Of a DNA stretch of 64,000 nt, positions 17,205-25,272 are shown one piece after another (position 1 is the stretch's first letter; every line of letters begins with the position of its first letter). Where the stretch lies: NCBI GenBank assembly GCA_035294305.1, contig DATGLD010000041.1:1-64000 (forward strand), read 5' to 3'. Both the position numbers and the translations under genes were made by a program. Under the pieces are notes generated by a model. It was not told the origin of the DNA. It made no database searches and saw only the letters and a list, made by a program, of their open reading frames with translations. This stretch comes from DASRBN01 sp035294305 (lineage in GTDB: Bacteria; Chloroflexota; Ktedonobacteria; Ktedonobacterales; Ktedonobacteraceae).

Positions 17205-18033
17205 CGATCCCCCGCAAAATGCCCAGCACGAACTGCGCGAACTTAGCACGCGCGGCATTCGCGACGCTCAACACATCCTCATGCATGATCTCTTCCGTAT
17301 CGTCGCCGGTCGCCATGTTGGTAATGAGGCTGATCCCCAGAACGCGCATCGCCATGTGACGGGCGACAACGACTTCGGGCGCAGTTGACATTCCTACGGC
17401 ATCCGCGCCAATGGCCCGCAGGAAACGTAGTTCCGCGCCTGTTTCATAGCTTGGACCACCAACCATAGCATAAATACCTTCATGCAGTGCGATCTCTGGC
17501 TGCGCAGCGGCTACCTTCTGCGCCAGTGCACGCAAGCCCGCATCATAGGCTCTGGCTAAAGGTGGGAAGCGCTGGCCCAGGCGTTCATCATTCGGCCCTA
17601 CGAGGGGATTCATCCCTACCAGCCCTGGAAGATTGATATGGTCGCGGATGAGCATGAAATCGCCGGCTGCATAGGCAGGATTTACGCCGCCCGCCGCGTT
17701 CGTCACGATCAATGTGTGCGCGCCAAGCGTGCGCATAACGCGCATGGGAAAGGTCAGTGCTTGCGGCGCATAGCCTTCATAGAGATGAAAGCGTCCCTGC
17801 ATGACTACGACCGGGACGTTTTCTAAGGTTCCCAGCAGCAGGCGGCCCAAGTGACCGGGAGCAGTTGAACGCGCGAAATGCGGAATCTCTTCATAGGGAA
17901 TGGCGGTGGCATCGCTTAAATCGCCGGCCAGGTCTCCAAGGCCAGAACCAAGGATAAGCGCTACGTCGGGACGCAGGGGCGCGCGTAGTTGAATAGCTGC
18001 CGCCGCTTCGCTTATTTGGTCGTAGAGTTCCAT
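17188..18033 (-). CDS. punA: Purine nucleoside phosphorylase (trimeric, class I)
   Basis: Phosphorolysis of purine nucleosides to free base and ribose 1-phosphate, for purine salvage. Seen: 'VALILGSGLGDLAG' phosphate-binding loop near residue 27, 'GHLGRLLLG', 'QGRFHLYEGY', 'VTNAAGGVNP' with the base-site Asn, 'GGPSYETGAELR' and 'VGMSTAPEVVVARHMAMRVLGISLITNMA' near the C-terminus. About 281 aa, normal. The ATG at 18033 lies 9 bases after GAGGA; an ATG two codons earlier is too close to that site. Ends overlap the convergent gene at 16491 by 17 bases. Confidence 0.95.
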   Translation of the reverse strand: MELYDQISEAAAAIQLRAPLRPDVALILGSGLGDLAGDLSDATAIPYEEIPHFARSTAPGHLGRLLLGTLENVPVVVMQGRFHLYEGYAPQALTFPMRVMRTLGAHTLIVTNAAGGVNPAYAAGDFMLIRDHINLPGLVGMNPLVGPNDERLGQRFPPLARAYDAGLRALAQKVAAAQPEIALHEGIYAMVGGPSYETGAELRFLRAIGADAVGMSTAPEVVVARHMAMRVLGISLITNMATGDDTEEIMHEDVLSVANAARAKFAQFVLGILRGIANLPL

Positions 18034-18118
18034 AGCCATTCTTCCTCAATAGCAATCGTATGCCTGCCTGCCACTGCTGTGGGAACACTGCCTTGTGCCT
18101 GTCCTCGTTGGACGACCG

Positions 18119-18146
18119 GGACAGGTACCAGACCTGTCCCTACAGG
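18119..18146 (+). repeat. Dispersed repeat, family A copy
   Basis: GGACAGGTACCAGACCTGTC then CCTACAGG, with an inverted half-copy (GCCTGTCC) about 20 bases upstream. It lies immediately before the xerD stop codon. Confidence 0.75.
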
Positions 18147-18148
18147 CG

Positions 18149-19042
18149 TCAAACGCCTGTGGCCAAGCCTTCGCGTGCGAGCTGCGTATAGATCAAGGTG
18201 GTAGAGATATGAGCATGGCCGAGCAGTTCCTGCACAGAGCGCAGTTCCATGCCACCTTGAAGCATCAGAATAGCAAACGAGTGCCGCAACATATGTGGTG
18301 TGATGGTGATGATGCCAGCCTGGCGCGCGTAGCCCTTGATAATCAGCCAGAAACCCTGCCGGGTGAGGCGCTCGCCATGATGATTGACGAACAAAGCCTG
18401 CTCCTGCGGATGACGGGTCAGGAGGCCTGGACGGGCCAGTTCCAGGTATTGTTTTGTGGCCTCCACGGCAATGGCGGAAAGCGGCAAGACGCGCTCACGC
18501 CGGACGCGGCCATTACGCCCCGGGCAGACAATTGTAGCTTTCGCAGCATCGAAATCGTCCAGGTTCAGCGATACAAGCTCACCAACACGCATACCGGTAG
18601 CATAGAGCATGTGGAGCATAGCGAAATCGCGCTTCCCTCCCGGAGTCTCGACCTCCAACTGCCGGAAGAGGCTGGCAAGCTGCGCGGCGTTCAAGACATG
18701 TGGCAGCTCCTTCTGTATGCGCGGGGCCTCCAGGCTCTCGATAGGATCAGCGATAATCAGGCCACTGCTGCGCATATAGCGGAAGAAGGTTTTCAAGGCC
18801 GCCAGCTTACGGGCTATGGTGGTTGGACGATAGGCCTGGCCCTCGCGCATTTCCAGCAGATACGCTGCTATATGTTCGCGCGTGACCTGCTGCCAGTTTT
18901 CCACTTTCTGTCGTCTGAGGTAGAGGCAGACCTGGTTCAGATCATTGCGATAGGCCGCGATTGTGTTATGATTGGTGCTATCTCGTCCCTGTTCCCTCAC
19001 AGAAAGCGAGGCAATATACTCATCAACGACGTCTTCTAACAT
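18149..19042 (-). CDS. xerD: Tyrosine recombinase XerD/XerC
   Basis: Site-specific recombinase that resolves chromosome dimers. N-terminal SAM-like core-binding domain (about residues 1-95, 'TIAAYRNDLNQVCLYL'), C-terminal catalytic domain with 'YATGMRVGELVSL' (first Arg), 'HMLRHSFAILML' (His, Arg), 'ELLGHAHISTTLIYTQL' (His and nucleophile Tyr). The usual lysine in the beta-hairpin ('GKGnKeR') reads GRNGRVRRER, with Arg in its place. 297 aa, typical. No element borders or phage genes nearby, so a housekeeping Xer is more likely than an integrase; whether XerC or XerD cannot be decided. Confidence 0.88.
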   Translation of the reverse strand: MLEDVVDEYIASLSVREQGRDSTNHNTIAAYRNDLNQVCLYLRRQKVENWQQVTREHIAAYLLEMREGQAYRPTTIARKLAALKTFFRYMRSSGLIIADPIESLEAPRIQKELPHVLNAAQLASLFRQLEVETPGGKRDFAMLHMLYATGMRVGELVSLNLDDFDAAKATIVCPGRNGRVRRERVLPLSAIAVEATKQYLELARPGLLTRHPQEQALFVNHHGERLTRQGFWLIIKGYARQAGIITITPHMLRHSFAILMLQGGMELRSVQELLGHAHISTTLIYTQLAREGLATGV

Positions 19043-19286
19043 AGAACACTTCCGTTTATTTATTACAGATTACGCATTAAGAAATACTCGGAGGGGCGAT
19101 TCTACCCCAGGACAACCGCCCGGATTGCCGTGACCCATTGTGTGATAACAGTGCCAGGCAAAAGAAAAGGCTATAAGTTACGGCCATGGTCATTATAAGC
19201 GATGAGGCGATGGAGGGCAAGTAGGAGAAGGCTGGTGATTCCCCAGCAGTATCCACCCCAGGACGAGGAGAAGCCTACGGCGCCCG

Positions 19287-19320
19287 GGCGGTGGGCAGCG
19301 GGGCCTCGCTGCCCACCGCC
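19287..19320. repeat. Strong GC hairpin
   Basis: 14-bp perfect arms GGCGGTGGGCAGCG / CGCTGCCCACCGCC around GGGCCT. No T-run follows, so it looks like a REP-type palindrome rather than a terminator. Confidence 0.75.
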
Positions 19321-19390
19321 GGGTAAATCGCCCTCAACCACTGGGGAGGGGAAATCAGATTTTTTCCAGAAGTGCTATAATGAATTACCA

Positions 19391-19438
19391 TTCTGTTCTG
19401 CCTCGCACGCAGATTCTTCGCTATGCTCAGAATGACAC
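19391..19438. repeat. Dispersed sequence of the 'AGATTCTTCGCTATGCTCAG' type
   Basis: The stretch AGATTCTTCGCTATGCTCAG followed by AATGACA is a widespread bacterial intergenic repeat (its reverse reads TGTCATTCTGAGC..). Only one copy is seen in the window, so identity rests on recognition of the motif. Confidence 0.5.
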
Positions 19439-19595
19439 AGGGGCGGTAGATTCGAGCGATGATCTCCGTCCTTCGATACATATGGCACTTATCCGTCCTG
19501 CCAAGCCGACGTGCTGAATAAACCCGCACGCTCCATGGCTGAGTGCGCTAGCACCGAGACAGGACGAGAGGAGAGGACAAGGAGTAACACAAGAG

Positions 19596-20384
19596 ATGGG
19601 TAAATTACAGGACCTGTTTACGCAGGTACGCCGGGCACAAAGTAGCGGCGGAATAGGGTTTGTCGGTAAAAGTAAATCGATGGTGAAACCACGCGCCGCC
19701 GCCTTGATTGTCGCCTTGAACAATTTCGATGCAGGAACGGCAGAAGCAGCTGTTAAAGCTGGAGCGGATGGGTTGCTGTTCAACTGGGATGGCAAAGGGA
19801 ATGCAAGCGCGCTTGAGACGCTGCAAAAAACGATAGAGGCCGCTCAAACCGGTAACGAAAATCTCATTTGCGGCCTAGAGATCACCGGCGGCTGGAACAA
19901 ATTGGAGCCCAGAGACATCGAGCACTTAAAGAAACTGGGGTTGAGTTTTGTAATAATTCCGCTACAGGCCCCGGCACGTTTGTTGGCGCTGAAAATAAAG
20001 GACCTGGAACTGGCCGTTTCCGTGCCTATGCGCGAAGGGGATATGTATCCGGTCTATATACGCAATTTGACCGCATTTGACAATATCGCGGCAGTTTTAC
20101 TGGATTTCGGGCTGTCAGATGAGGTCAGCACGATGACTATCGAGGATATGCTGCGCTACCGCGCGGTGCGTGAGGCGGTACGCTTTCCCGCGCTGCTCAA
20201 CGTGAGCGAAAACATCGACGAAGATGATGCTTTCACCCTCACGACATTGGGCGTGCAGGCGGTGGTCCTGACGGCTGGTGATAGCGAAACAAAGATGGGC
20301 CAGCAAATCCAGTCGCTGCGCGAAGTCCTTGAAAAGGTACACGAGGACGAGAAAGAGTCCTCAAATATGTCCGGGAGGGGATAA
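19596..20384 (+). CDS. Hypothetical protein, TIM-barrel-like
   Basis: 262 aa, soluble. Alternation of strands and helices such as 'AALIVALNNFDAGTAEAAVKAGADGLLFNWDG', 'ICGLEITGGWNKLEPRDIEHLKKLGLSFVIIPL', 'AAVLLDFGLSDEV' and 'LTTLGVQAVVLTAGD' is typical of aldolase-type (beta/alpha)8 barrels. No catalytic signature or named family was recognised. It ends in a convergent palindrome at 20390-20443. Confidence 0.65.
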   Translation: MGKLQDLFTQVRRAQSSGGIGFVGKSKSMVKPRAAALIVALNNFDAGTAEAAVKAGADGLLFNWDGKGNASALETLQKTIEAAQTGNENLICGLEITGGWNKLEPRDIEHLKKLGLSFVIIPLQAPARLLALKIKDLELAVSVPMREGDMYPVYIRNLTAFDNIAAVLLDFGLSDEVSTMTIEDMLRYRAVREAVRFPALLNVSENIDEDDAFTLTTLGVQAVVLTAGDSETKMGQQIQSLREVLEKVHEDEKESSNMSGRG

Positions 20385-20389
20385 GACTA

Positions 20390-20443
20390 TAGGGGCCAGC
20401 TTGATCGCTCCCCCGGCCGGGGAGCGATCAAGCTGGCCCCTAC
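20390..20443. terminator. Long palindrome between convergent genes
   Basis: 24-base arms (TAGGGGCCAGCTTGATCGCT.. / ..AGCGATCAAGCTGGCCCCTA) with a CCGG-rich centre. The right arm shares GCGATCAA.CTGG.CCCTA with repeat copies at 47581 and 58741. It includes the stop codon of the minus-strand gene that ends at 20440. Confidence 0.85.
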
Positions 20444-21375
20444 TTCACTTGCCAATAGAGTTGGCGGCGTGGGATGCGCTGCAGGTTTTTTTTTGTCTCC
20501 TGCCAGACCGAGAGGGGATTGGCATTATTGCGCCAGAAGTAATAGCAGCCCAGTTCATCGGGGTCGGCGCTTAGAATCTGAGTGAAGGCTGTGTCGAGCT
20601 CTTTCTGGCTCTCCTCGTCCAGATTGAAATTTTGTAACCAGAGCTGGCTGCGTTTCCCCTGCCGGCGAGCAATAGTGACGAGCTCTTGACTCCATTGGCC
20701 AACAGACGTCACATCCTCGTTCAGTAAATTCCAGAACAGGTGACAACCGATTGTATCCAGATCCGAAATGGTGGCAATATCTTCAATCTGCGATGTATCC
20801 TGCGGCAGCAGAACGATGGTTGTTTTGATGTTGCTATCAACGCGCTTGACACAGGAGCACAACTCACCCAGGAACTCGATCATGGAGCGCCGGCGAAAAC
20901 GCTGGATATCGGTCACATCGGGACAGAGCGCCCGGCAAACCGAGCAAAAACAGGTGACTTCGAGGCCACGCGGCTCATCGATCAGAATACCGTTGACCGG
21001 ATACGAGGTGAGGTAATGTTCGATTTCCTTGAAGAGCCAGGAGCGAAAAGACTGGTGATTGAAACAGGTGATATCATGATATCGTCCATGACGGTCCATT
21101 ACACGCGATTGCGGATGACGAAATGTATACCAGCTGGGAACAAACGAGGGGCCCGCGAACAGATTGCCATGGCGACCAGGACTTACATGCACCTTCAAAC
21201 CCGCGTCCTGCGCCTGCCGCAGACCGCGCTCCATATCGCGTTGCAGGCGCTGCTCTTCCTGTTCGTGAATGGTATAGAGAATGCTGCTTGCTCCTGCGGA
21301 GCGAATTTGCTCAAAATCCTGTTTCACAATACCGGTGTGTAACAACGGATGAAAATATGCGACGATTATGTCCAT
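20440..21375 (-). CDS. Hypothetical protein resembling a TIM-barrel glycoside hydrolase or deacetylase-like family
   Basis: About 311 aa. Begins 'MDIIVAYFHPLLHTGIVKQDFEQIRSAGASSILYTIHEQEE', then 'GLKVHVSPGRHGNLFAGPSF', 'YPVNGILIDEPRGLEVTCFCSVCRALC' and 'CYYFWRNNANPLSVW'. The 'GILIDEPRG' strand end followed by a CFC-x2-C cysteine cluster suggests a beta/alpha barrel with acidic active-site residues and a bound metal; this is inference only. Start ATG 21375 is chosen because the protein-like pattern begins there; an ATG 30 bases earlier is open but has no clear ribosome site either. Confidence 0.65.
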   Translation of the reverse strand: MDIIVAYFHPLLHTGIVKQDFEQIRSAGASSILYTIHEQEEQRLQRDMERGLRQAQDAGLKVHVSPGRHGNLFAGPSFVPSWYTFRHPQSRVMDRHGRYHDITCFNHQSFRSWLFKEIEHYLTSYPVNGILIDEPRGLEVTCFCSVCRALCPDVTDIQRFRRRSMIEFLGELCSCVKRVDSNIKTTIVLLPQDTSQIEDIATISDLDTIGCHLFWNLLNEDVTSVGQWSQELVTIARRQGKRSQLWLQNFNLDEESQKELDTAFTQILSADPDELGCYYFWRNNANPLSVWQETKKNLQRIPRRQLYWQVK

Positions 21376-21540
21376 GTGACCTGCTAAACTACCAGAGATA
21401 GGCAATAATAAACAACATAGGAGAAAATGGTAAATAGATTCACCTTCTACATGCTCAAGTATAACATAGTTTCGGCACAGACTCGCGTACTATAGGTAAT
21501 TGGTAATCAGGAATTTAATTCTATAGGCCATTCCGCCCTC

Positions 21541-22497
21541 ATGCTTGACAAGTTTCTGATTTCTATGCACAATGCACGCATGAGTCACGCACAGCAAGCA
21601 CGAACCCCTGGCAGCGTTTGCTTCGTCCGGGCGTATGCCAAGATCAATCTGACGCTTGATATTTTAGGCCGCCGGGCCGACGGCTATCACGACCTGGCAA
21701 CAGTGATGCAGACTGTTGATCTCTATGACACCCTCTGCCTGACTGCTACAGGTGATGACGGGATCAGCTTGATCTGTACGACACCCGAATTGAGCAACGA
21801 TGAAAACCTGGCCGTGCGCGCCGCGCGGCTAGTACACCAGCGCTTTGCTCTGAAGCAGGGGATTGGCATCGAACTGTACAAGCGTATTCCCACGGCGGCC
21901 GGGCTGGGCGGGGGAAGTAGTGACGCAGCTGCTGTCTTGCTTGCCTTGCGGCAGTGGTTGCAATTACCGCTATCCGCATCAGAGCTGCTGGATATAGCAG
22001 CGGCCCTGGGTTCGGATGTGCCGTTCTTTTTAACAGGTGGGCTTGCGCTCTGTGAGGGACGTGGCGAACGTGTGACAGCGCTCGCTCCTTACTGGCCACC
22101 CACAATGCGCTGGCTGCTACTGCTTAAACCGCCAATCGGCGTGTCAACGGCGGCAGTTTTCCGCGCCTTACCTGCCAGCGACTACACGGACGGCTCTCAT
22201 ACCGGCGCTGTTTGCGCCGCGTTTGAGGCCAGGAGTACACCGCGCTTGGGAGACCTGTACAACGGCCTGGAACGCTGTGTACTGGAAACATATCCAGAGG
22301 TTGCCAGGGCCAGGGAGGGCCTGTTGGATGCAGGTGCCCCATGTGTACGGCTTTCTGGAAGCGGGCCGACGCTTTTTGCACCGTTTCCTGAGCTTCTGCG
22401 CGCCAGGCAGGTGCAGGAAGATATGCAGGCCCAGGGATATGATGTATACCTGTCGCGTGCGATACATCCCGACGCCGGGAATGTATGGATTTGTTAA
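21541..22497 (+). CDS. ispE: 4-diphosphocytidyl-2-C-methyl-D-erythritol kinase IspE
   Basis: GHMP kinase of the MEP pathway, acting between IspD and IspF. Seen: 'AYAKINLTLDILGRRADGYHDL' (substrate site), 'PTAAGLGGGSSDAAAVLLAL' ATP-binding motif near residue 120, 'GSDVPFFLTGG' and 'VRLSGSGPTLFAPF' near the C-terminus. 318 aa from the first ATG; alternatives at 21565 and 21580 would shorten it to usual size, and none has a clear ribosome site. It is unlinked to ispD-ispF 13 kb away. Confidence 0.94.
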   Translation: MLDKFLISMHNARMSHAQQARTPGSVCFVRAYAKINLTLDILGRRADGYHDLATVMQTVDLYDTLCLTATGDDGISLICTTPELSNDENLAVRAARLVHQRFALKQGIGIELYKRIPTAAGLGGGSSDAAAVLLALRQWLQLPLSASELLDIAAALGSDVPFFLTGGLALCEGRGERVTALAPYWPPTMRWLLLLKPPIGVSTAAVFRALPASDYTDGSHTGAVCAAFEARSTPRLGDLYNGLERCVLETYPEVARAREGLLDAGAPCVRLSGSGPTLFAPFPELLRARQVQEDMQAQGYDVYLSRAIHPDAGNVWIC

Positions 22498-22514
22498 CCT
22501 GTAGGAACCGATAG

Positions 22515-22531
22515 TGGATTTGACAAATTAA
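22515..22531 (+). repeat. 17-base intergenic repeat, copy 1
   Basis: TGGATTTGACAAATTAA, identical to 60890-60906. It contains TTGACA, but no -10 element lies at the right distance in either copy. Confidence 0.6.
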
Positions 22532-22618
22532 TCCGGCAACCCACAGGCCAATCAACCGGCGGTGGACACGATGAAGCGGTTCCGACAGATAAAGCGAATG
22601 TAAGGAGGCAACTTTACT

Positions 22619-22777
22619 ATGGCAGATTTGTACTATTGTGTGAAATGTAAAACAAAGCGGGAGATGAAAGACCCGCAGAAGGTGACCATGAAGAATGGGA
22701 AGCCGGCTCTCAAGGGTCAGTGCTCCGTCTGCGGCACGACGATCAACACGATCCTCAGCTCTGAAAAGAAGGCATAA
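22619..22777 (+). CDS. Small zinc-ribbon protein (DUF5679-like)
   Basis: 52 aa: starts MADLYYCVKCKTKREM, ends QCSVCGTTINTILSSEKKA. Two CxxC knuckles (CVKC, CSVC) frame a basic loop 'KDPQKVTMKNGKPALKG', matching small DUF5679-type zinc ribbons common in Chloroflexota and Actinobacteria. AAGGAGG lies 10 bases before the ATG. Function unknown; possibly nucleic-acid binding. It is followed by a 31-bp-arm hairpin. Confidence 0.85.
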   Translation: MADLYYCVKCKTKREMKDPQKVTMKNGKPALKGQCSVCGTTINTILSSEKKA

Positions 22778-22781
22778 GCAT

Positions 22782-22849
22782 TATCTCTCGCACTTTAGTT
22801 TCTCGCTTACTGTCGGGGCAGTAAGCGAGAAACTAAAGTGCGAGAGATA
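22782..22849. terminator. 31-bp perfect inverted repeat
   Basis: TATCTCTCGCACTTTAGTTT... through TTACTG pairs perfectly with its complement around the loop TCGGGG. It sits 4 bases after the zinc-ribbon stop and includes the first possible GTG start of the next gene, so it would separate the small gene from the GT9 operon. Confidence 0.85.
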
Positions 22850-24067
22850 GAGTCCCACAAAAAATTGGTCGCGATTCGATCGAAGGAGAAAACGCTGCGC
22901 CAGCGCATCATTACCGCACTGTGTCTTATATTACGCATTCCTTTTGCGCTGCTGAATGGCATATCCCTGTTCTTTCGCCCACGCACGCGTCGCGGCCCAC
23001 AGAACATCGCAGTCATTAAACCGTGTTGCCTGGGCGACCTGTTGATGACAACGCCGTTGCTGGACGTTATCCATTCCGCCTACCCGGACGCAAGAATTAC
23101 CTATGTAGCAGGTTCGTGGTCGAAAGTAGTGCCTGAACACCACCAGGCAATCAGCGCTATCATCGACTGCGGCAGCACAGGCATTCCCGGTCGCTACAGT
23201 TTATCTGACTATATGAAACTGGCACGCAGGCTGCGCGGCTATCATTTCGATCTCGCCTTTGTTCTTGACCGCTCTCCTATGATGACGTTGCTGCCCTGGC
23301 TTGCCGGTATACCGCGTCGCGTCGGGCCTGATAGTCTCGGACGTGGCTTTTCGCTCACCACACGCGTACCCGTTTCCACTTCACCAAACGAGCTACAGCA
23401 CGAGGCCGAAATTTCCCTGAATCTTGCCCGAGCTATCGGACTGCCTGTTCGCGAGCCTCGTATGCGGTTTGAACCCACGGCAGAGGAAAGGCGGGGTGCT
23501 TTAGGCTCTTCTCATATGCAGGTAGCAATATTGCCGGGTGGTGGTAGCAACCCGGGCATGGAATTGACCGCCAAACGCTGGCCCCTGGATCGCTACCGGG
23601 AACTGGCAAGACGGCTGGTGCGAGAGCTGGATGTCGAAGTGTTGCTGATCGGCGGGCCAGAGGATGCAGAGCTGAACGCGCGGCTGCTGGAGGGTCTTGA
23701 CGTGCCAGAGGGCAGCGTCAAAAACATCGCGGGCAAAACCAGCTTCGGAGAACTGGCGGCGCAGCTAGAACGTTGCGCGCTCTTTATCGGCAATGATAGC
23801 AGCCCTATGCACCTGGCCGCTGCCGTGGGCACTCCGGTGATCGCCATTTTCGGGCCTACCAGCCCGCAAGAGTATGGGCCTTATCCACCAGATGATCCCA
23901 TGCATGTCTCTTTATGGCATCCCGCATCGGCACAACCGTGTTTCTTCATGGGCAAGATGCGGAGCAGCGAGGGATGCAGGTGTATTGAGTCCGTGACGCT
24001 TGACGAAGTGTGGCAGGCAGTGCAGCAGATCATTTCTGGCATTCAAAGCAAAGAGGTCGCACATTGA
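22838..24067 (+). CDS. Glycosyltransferase family 9 protein (heptosyltransferase type), first of four
   Basis: Transfers a sugar, in known members ADP-heptose, to a cell-surface acceptor. Seen: N-terminal Rossmann entry 'NIAVIKPCCLGDLLMTTPLLDVI', 'WPLDRYRELARRL' and the family signature 'IGNDSSPMHLAAAVGTPVIAIFGPT' near residue 315. The true start is unsure: the upstream GTG at 22838 lies inside a stable hairpin, and GAAGGAG at about 22880 would fit a non-ATG start (CTG, about 22894). The product ends 'SGIQSKEVAH', overlapping the next start by a TTGA junction, so the genes are translationally coupled. Confidence 0.85.
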   Translation: MREIESHKKLVAIRSKEKTLRQRIITALCLILRIPFALLNGISLFFRPRTRRGPQNIAVIKPCCLGDLLMTTPLLDVIHSAYPDARITYVAGSWSKVVPEHHQAISAIIDCGSTGIPGRYSLSDYMKLARRLRGYHFDLAFVLDRSPMMTLLPWLAGIPRRVGPDSLGRGFSLTTRVPVSTSPNELQHEAEISLNLARAIGLPVREPRMRFEPTAEERRGALGSSHMQVAILPGGGSNPGMELTAKRWPLDRYRELARRLVRELDVEVLLIGGPEDAELNARLLEGLDVPEGSVKNIAGKTSFGELAAQLERCALFIGNDSSPMHLAAAVGTPVIAIFGPTSPQEYGPYPPDDPMHVSLWHPASAQPCFFMGKMRSSEGCRCIESVTLDEVWQAVQQIISGIQSKEVAH

Positions 24068-25272
24068 AACGCCTGCTCCGTACAATTATGTTATTGCTGG
24101 TACGCCTGGTGGGTATGCCTGGCGCGTGGGCTGCCTCGAAGCATGCCAGAAAGCCTCTTTCCGCAGCGCCGCGCATCCTGTTGATACGCCCGGATCACCT
24201 GGGTGATATGGTATTGACCACGCCGGTGCTGCACGCTTTGAAGCAGCATGCACCTGATGCGCAGATCACTATGATGGTTGGGCCGTGGTCAAGCGCGATA
24301 GTTGCGCGTCACGCTGACATCGATCACCTGCTGACCTGCCCATTCCCCGGCTTTCAACGCGCCCCGCAACCAGCACTGGCCCCATATATCCTCTTATGGA
24401 CAACCGCGAAGCAGTTGCGGCTCCGGCAGTATGATGTGGCCATTAACCTGCGTCCCGATTTCTGGTGGGGCGCCGCTTTGATATATCTTGCGCGCATCCC
24501 ACGCCGCGCCGGCTACGCTCTTGAGCCGGGCAAACCTTTCCTGACAGGCGCGCTGCCATTCCACTCGCCTGAGCATGCCACCGTCTCCAACCTGCGGCTG
24601 GCCAGCGCCGCTCTAGAAATGCTGGGCTATTCCCCGCTGGAAGAACCTCTTTCGCCGGAGAGATACCCATTACAGTTTGTTCCTAGCGAGGAGGAGCAGC
24701 AGTGGGCGACAAAACGATTGAGCGGCGAGGGCATTGACCCGGAAACCCCTTTCATCATCATTCATCCGGGAACTGGAGCGCCTGTCAAGCTATGGCGTAC
24801 TGAGGCATGGGCCAGTTGCGCGGACGCACTCGTAAACTCACCACAATGCGCGAGGCCGGCGCGCATCATACTGACGGGCAGCAGGAATGAGCGATCTATG
24901 CTGGAAGAGATTGCGAGAAAAATGACCTCGCCTGCTATAATAGTAACAGACGCGACGGTGGGCCAGCTGGCGGCACTGCTGAGTCGAGCGCAGATGGTGC
25001 TGGCCGTCGATAACGGCCCGGCGCATATCGCGGTGGCACAGGGAACGCCAACGGTGGAACTCTTCGGGCCAACCGACCAGCGCATTTTTGGTCCCTGGGG
25101 TGCGGCGGAAAAGCATGTCGTACTCGCATCCACGGCGCGCTGCCCAACCTGCCCGGCTATTCCTTGCGGGCGCCTGGAATTTTCTCCATCGGAACTACCG
25201 GCTCATCCCTGCGTCCGGCTCATCAGCGAACAACAGGTGCTGGCCGGGGCTGAAAAGTTTAGAGTATGTTAG
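24064..25272 (+). CDS. Glycosyltransferase family 9 protein, second of four
   Basis: About 402 aa. Seen: 'ILLIRPDHLGDMVLTTPVLHAL' near the N-terminus, 'IIHPGTGAPVKLW' and 'LAVDNGPAHIAVAQGTPTVELFGPT', the GT9 nucleotide-sugar site, then a Cys-rich 'CPTCPAIPCG' tail segment. Start TTG 24064 overlaps the previous stop (TTGA) and has AGAGG 7 bases upstream; an ATG at 24088 is the alternative. A hydrophobic N-terminal stretch (MLLLVRLVGMPGAWA) may bind the membrane. Confidence 0.87.
   Translation: MKRLLRTIMLLLVRLVGMPGAWAASKHARKPLSAAPRILLIRPDHLGDMVLTTPVLHALKQHAPDAQITMMVGPWSSAIVARHADIDHLLTCPFPGFQRAPQPALAPYILLWTTAKQLRLRQYDVAINLRPDFWWGAALIYLARIPRRAGYALEPGKPFLTGALPFHSPEHATVSNLRLASAALEMLGYSPLEEPLSPERYPLQFVPSEEEQQWATKRLSGEGIDPETPFIIIHPGTGAPVKLWRTEAWASCADALVNSPQCARPARIILTGSRNERSMLEEIARKMTSPAIIVTDATVGQLAALLSRAQMVLAVDNGPAHIAVAQGTPTVELFGPTDQRIFGPWGAAEKHVVLASTARCPTCPAIPCGRLEFSPSELPAHPCVRLISEQQVLAGAEKFRVC

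Larger units (their letters stand above)
19043..19595. other. Intergenic region with repeats, no gene seen
   Basis: About 550 bases. It contains the hairpin at 19287-19320, a copy of a common dispersed sequence at 19391-19438 and otherwise unstructured sequence; no open frame with protein-like composition was found. Confidence 0.6.

Noticed and set aside
18095..19039. Plus-strand open frame of 314 codons antisense to the recombinase gene
   Set aside because: It mirrors the real xerD frame on the other strand, has no domain pattern and no ribosome site; the minus-strand recombinase has all catalytic motifs.
18149..19042. Integrase of a genomic island
   Set aside because: Size and sequence fit housekeeping XerC/D; no tRNA attachment site or mobility genes flank it.
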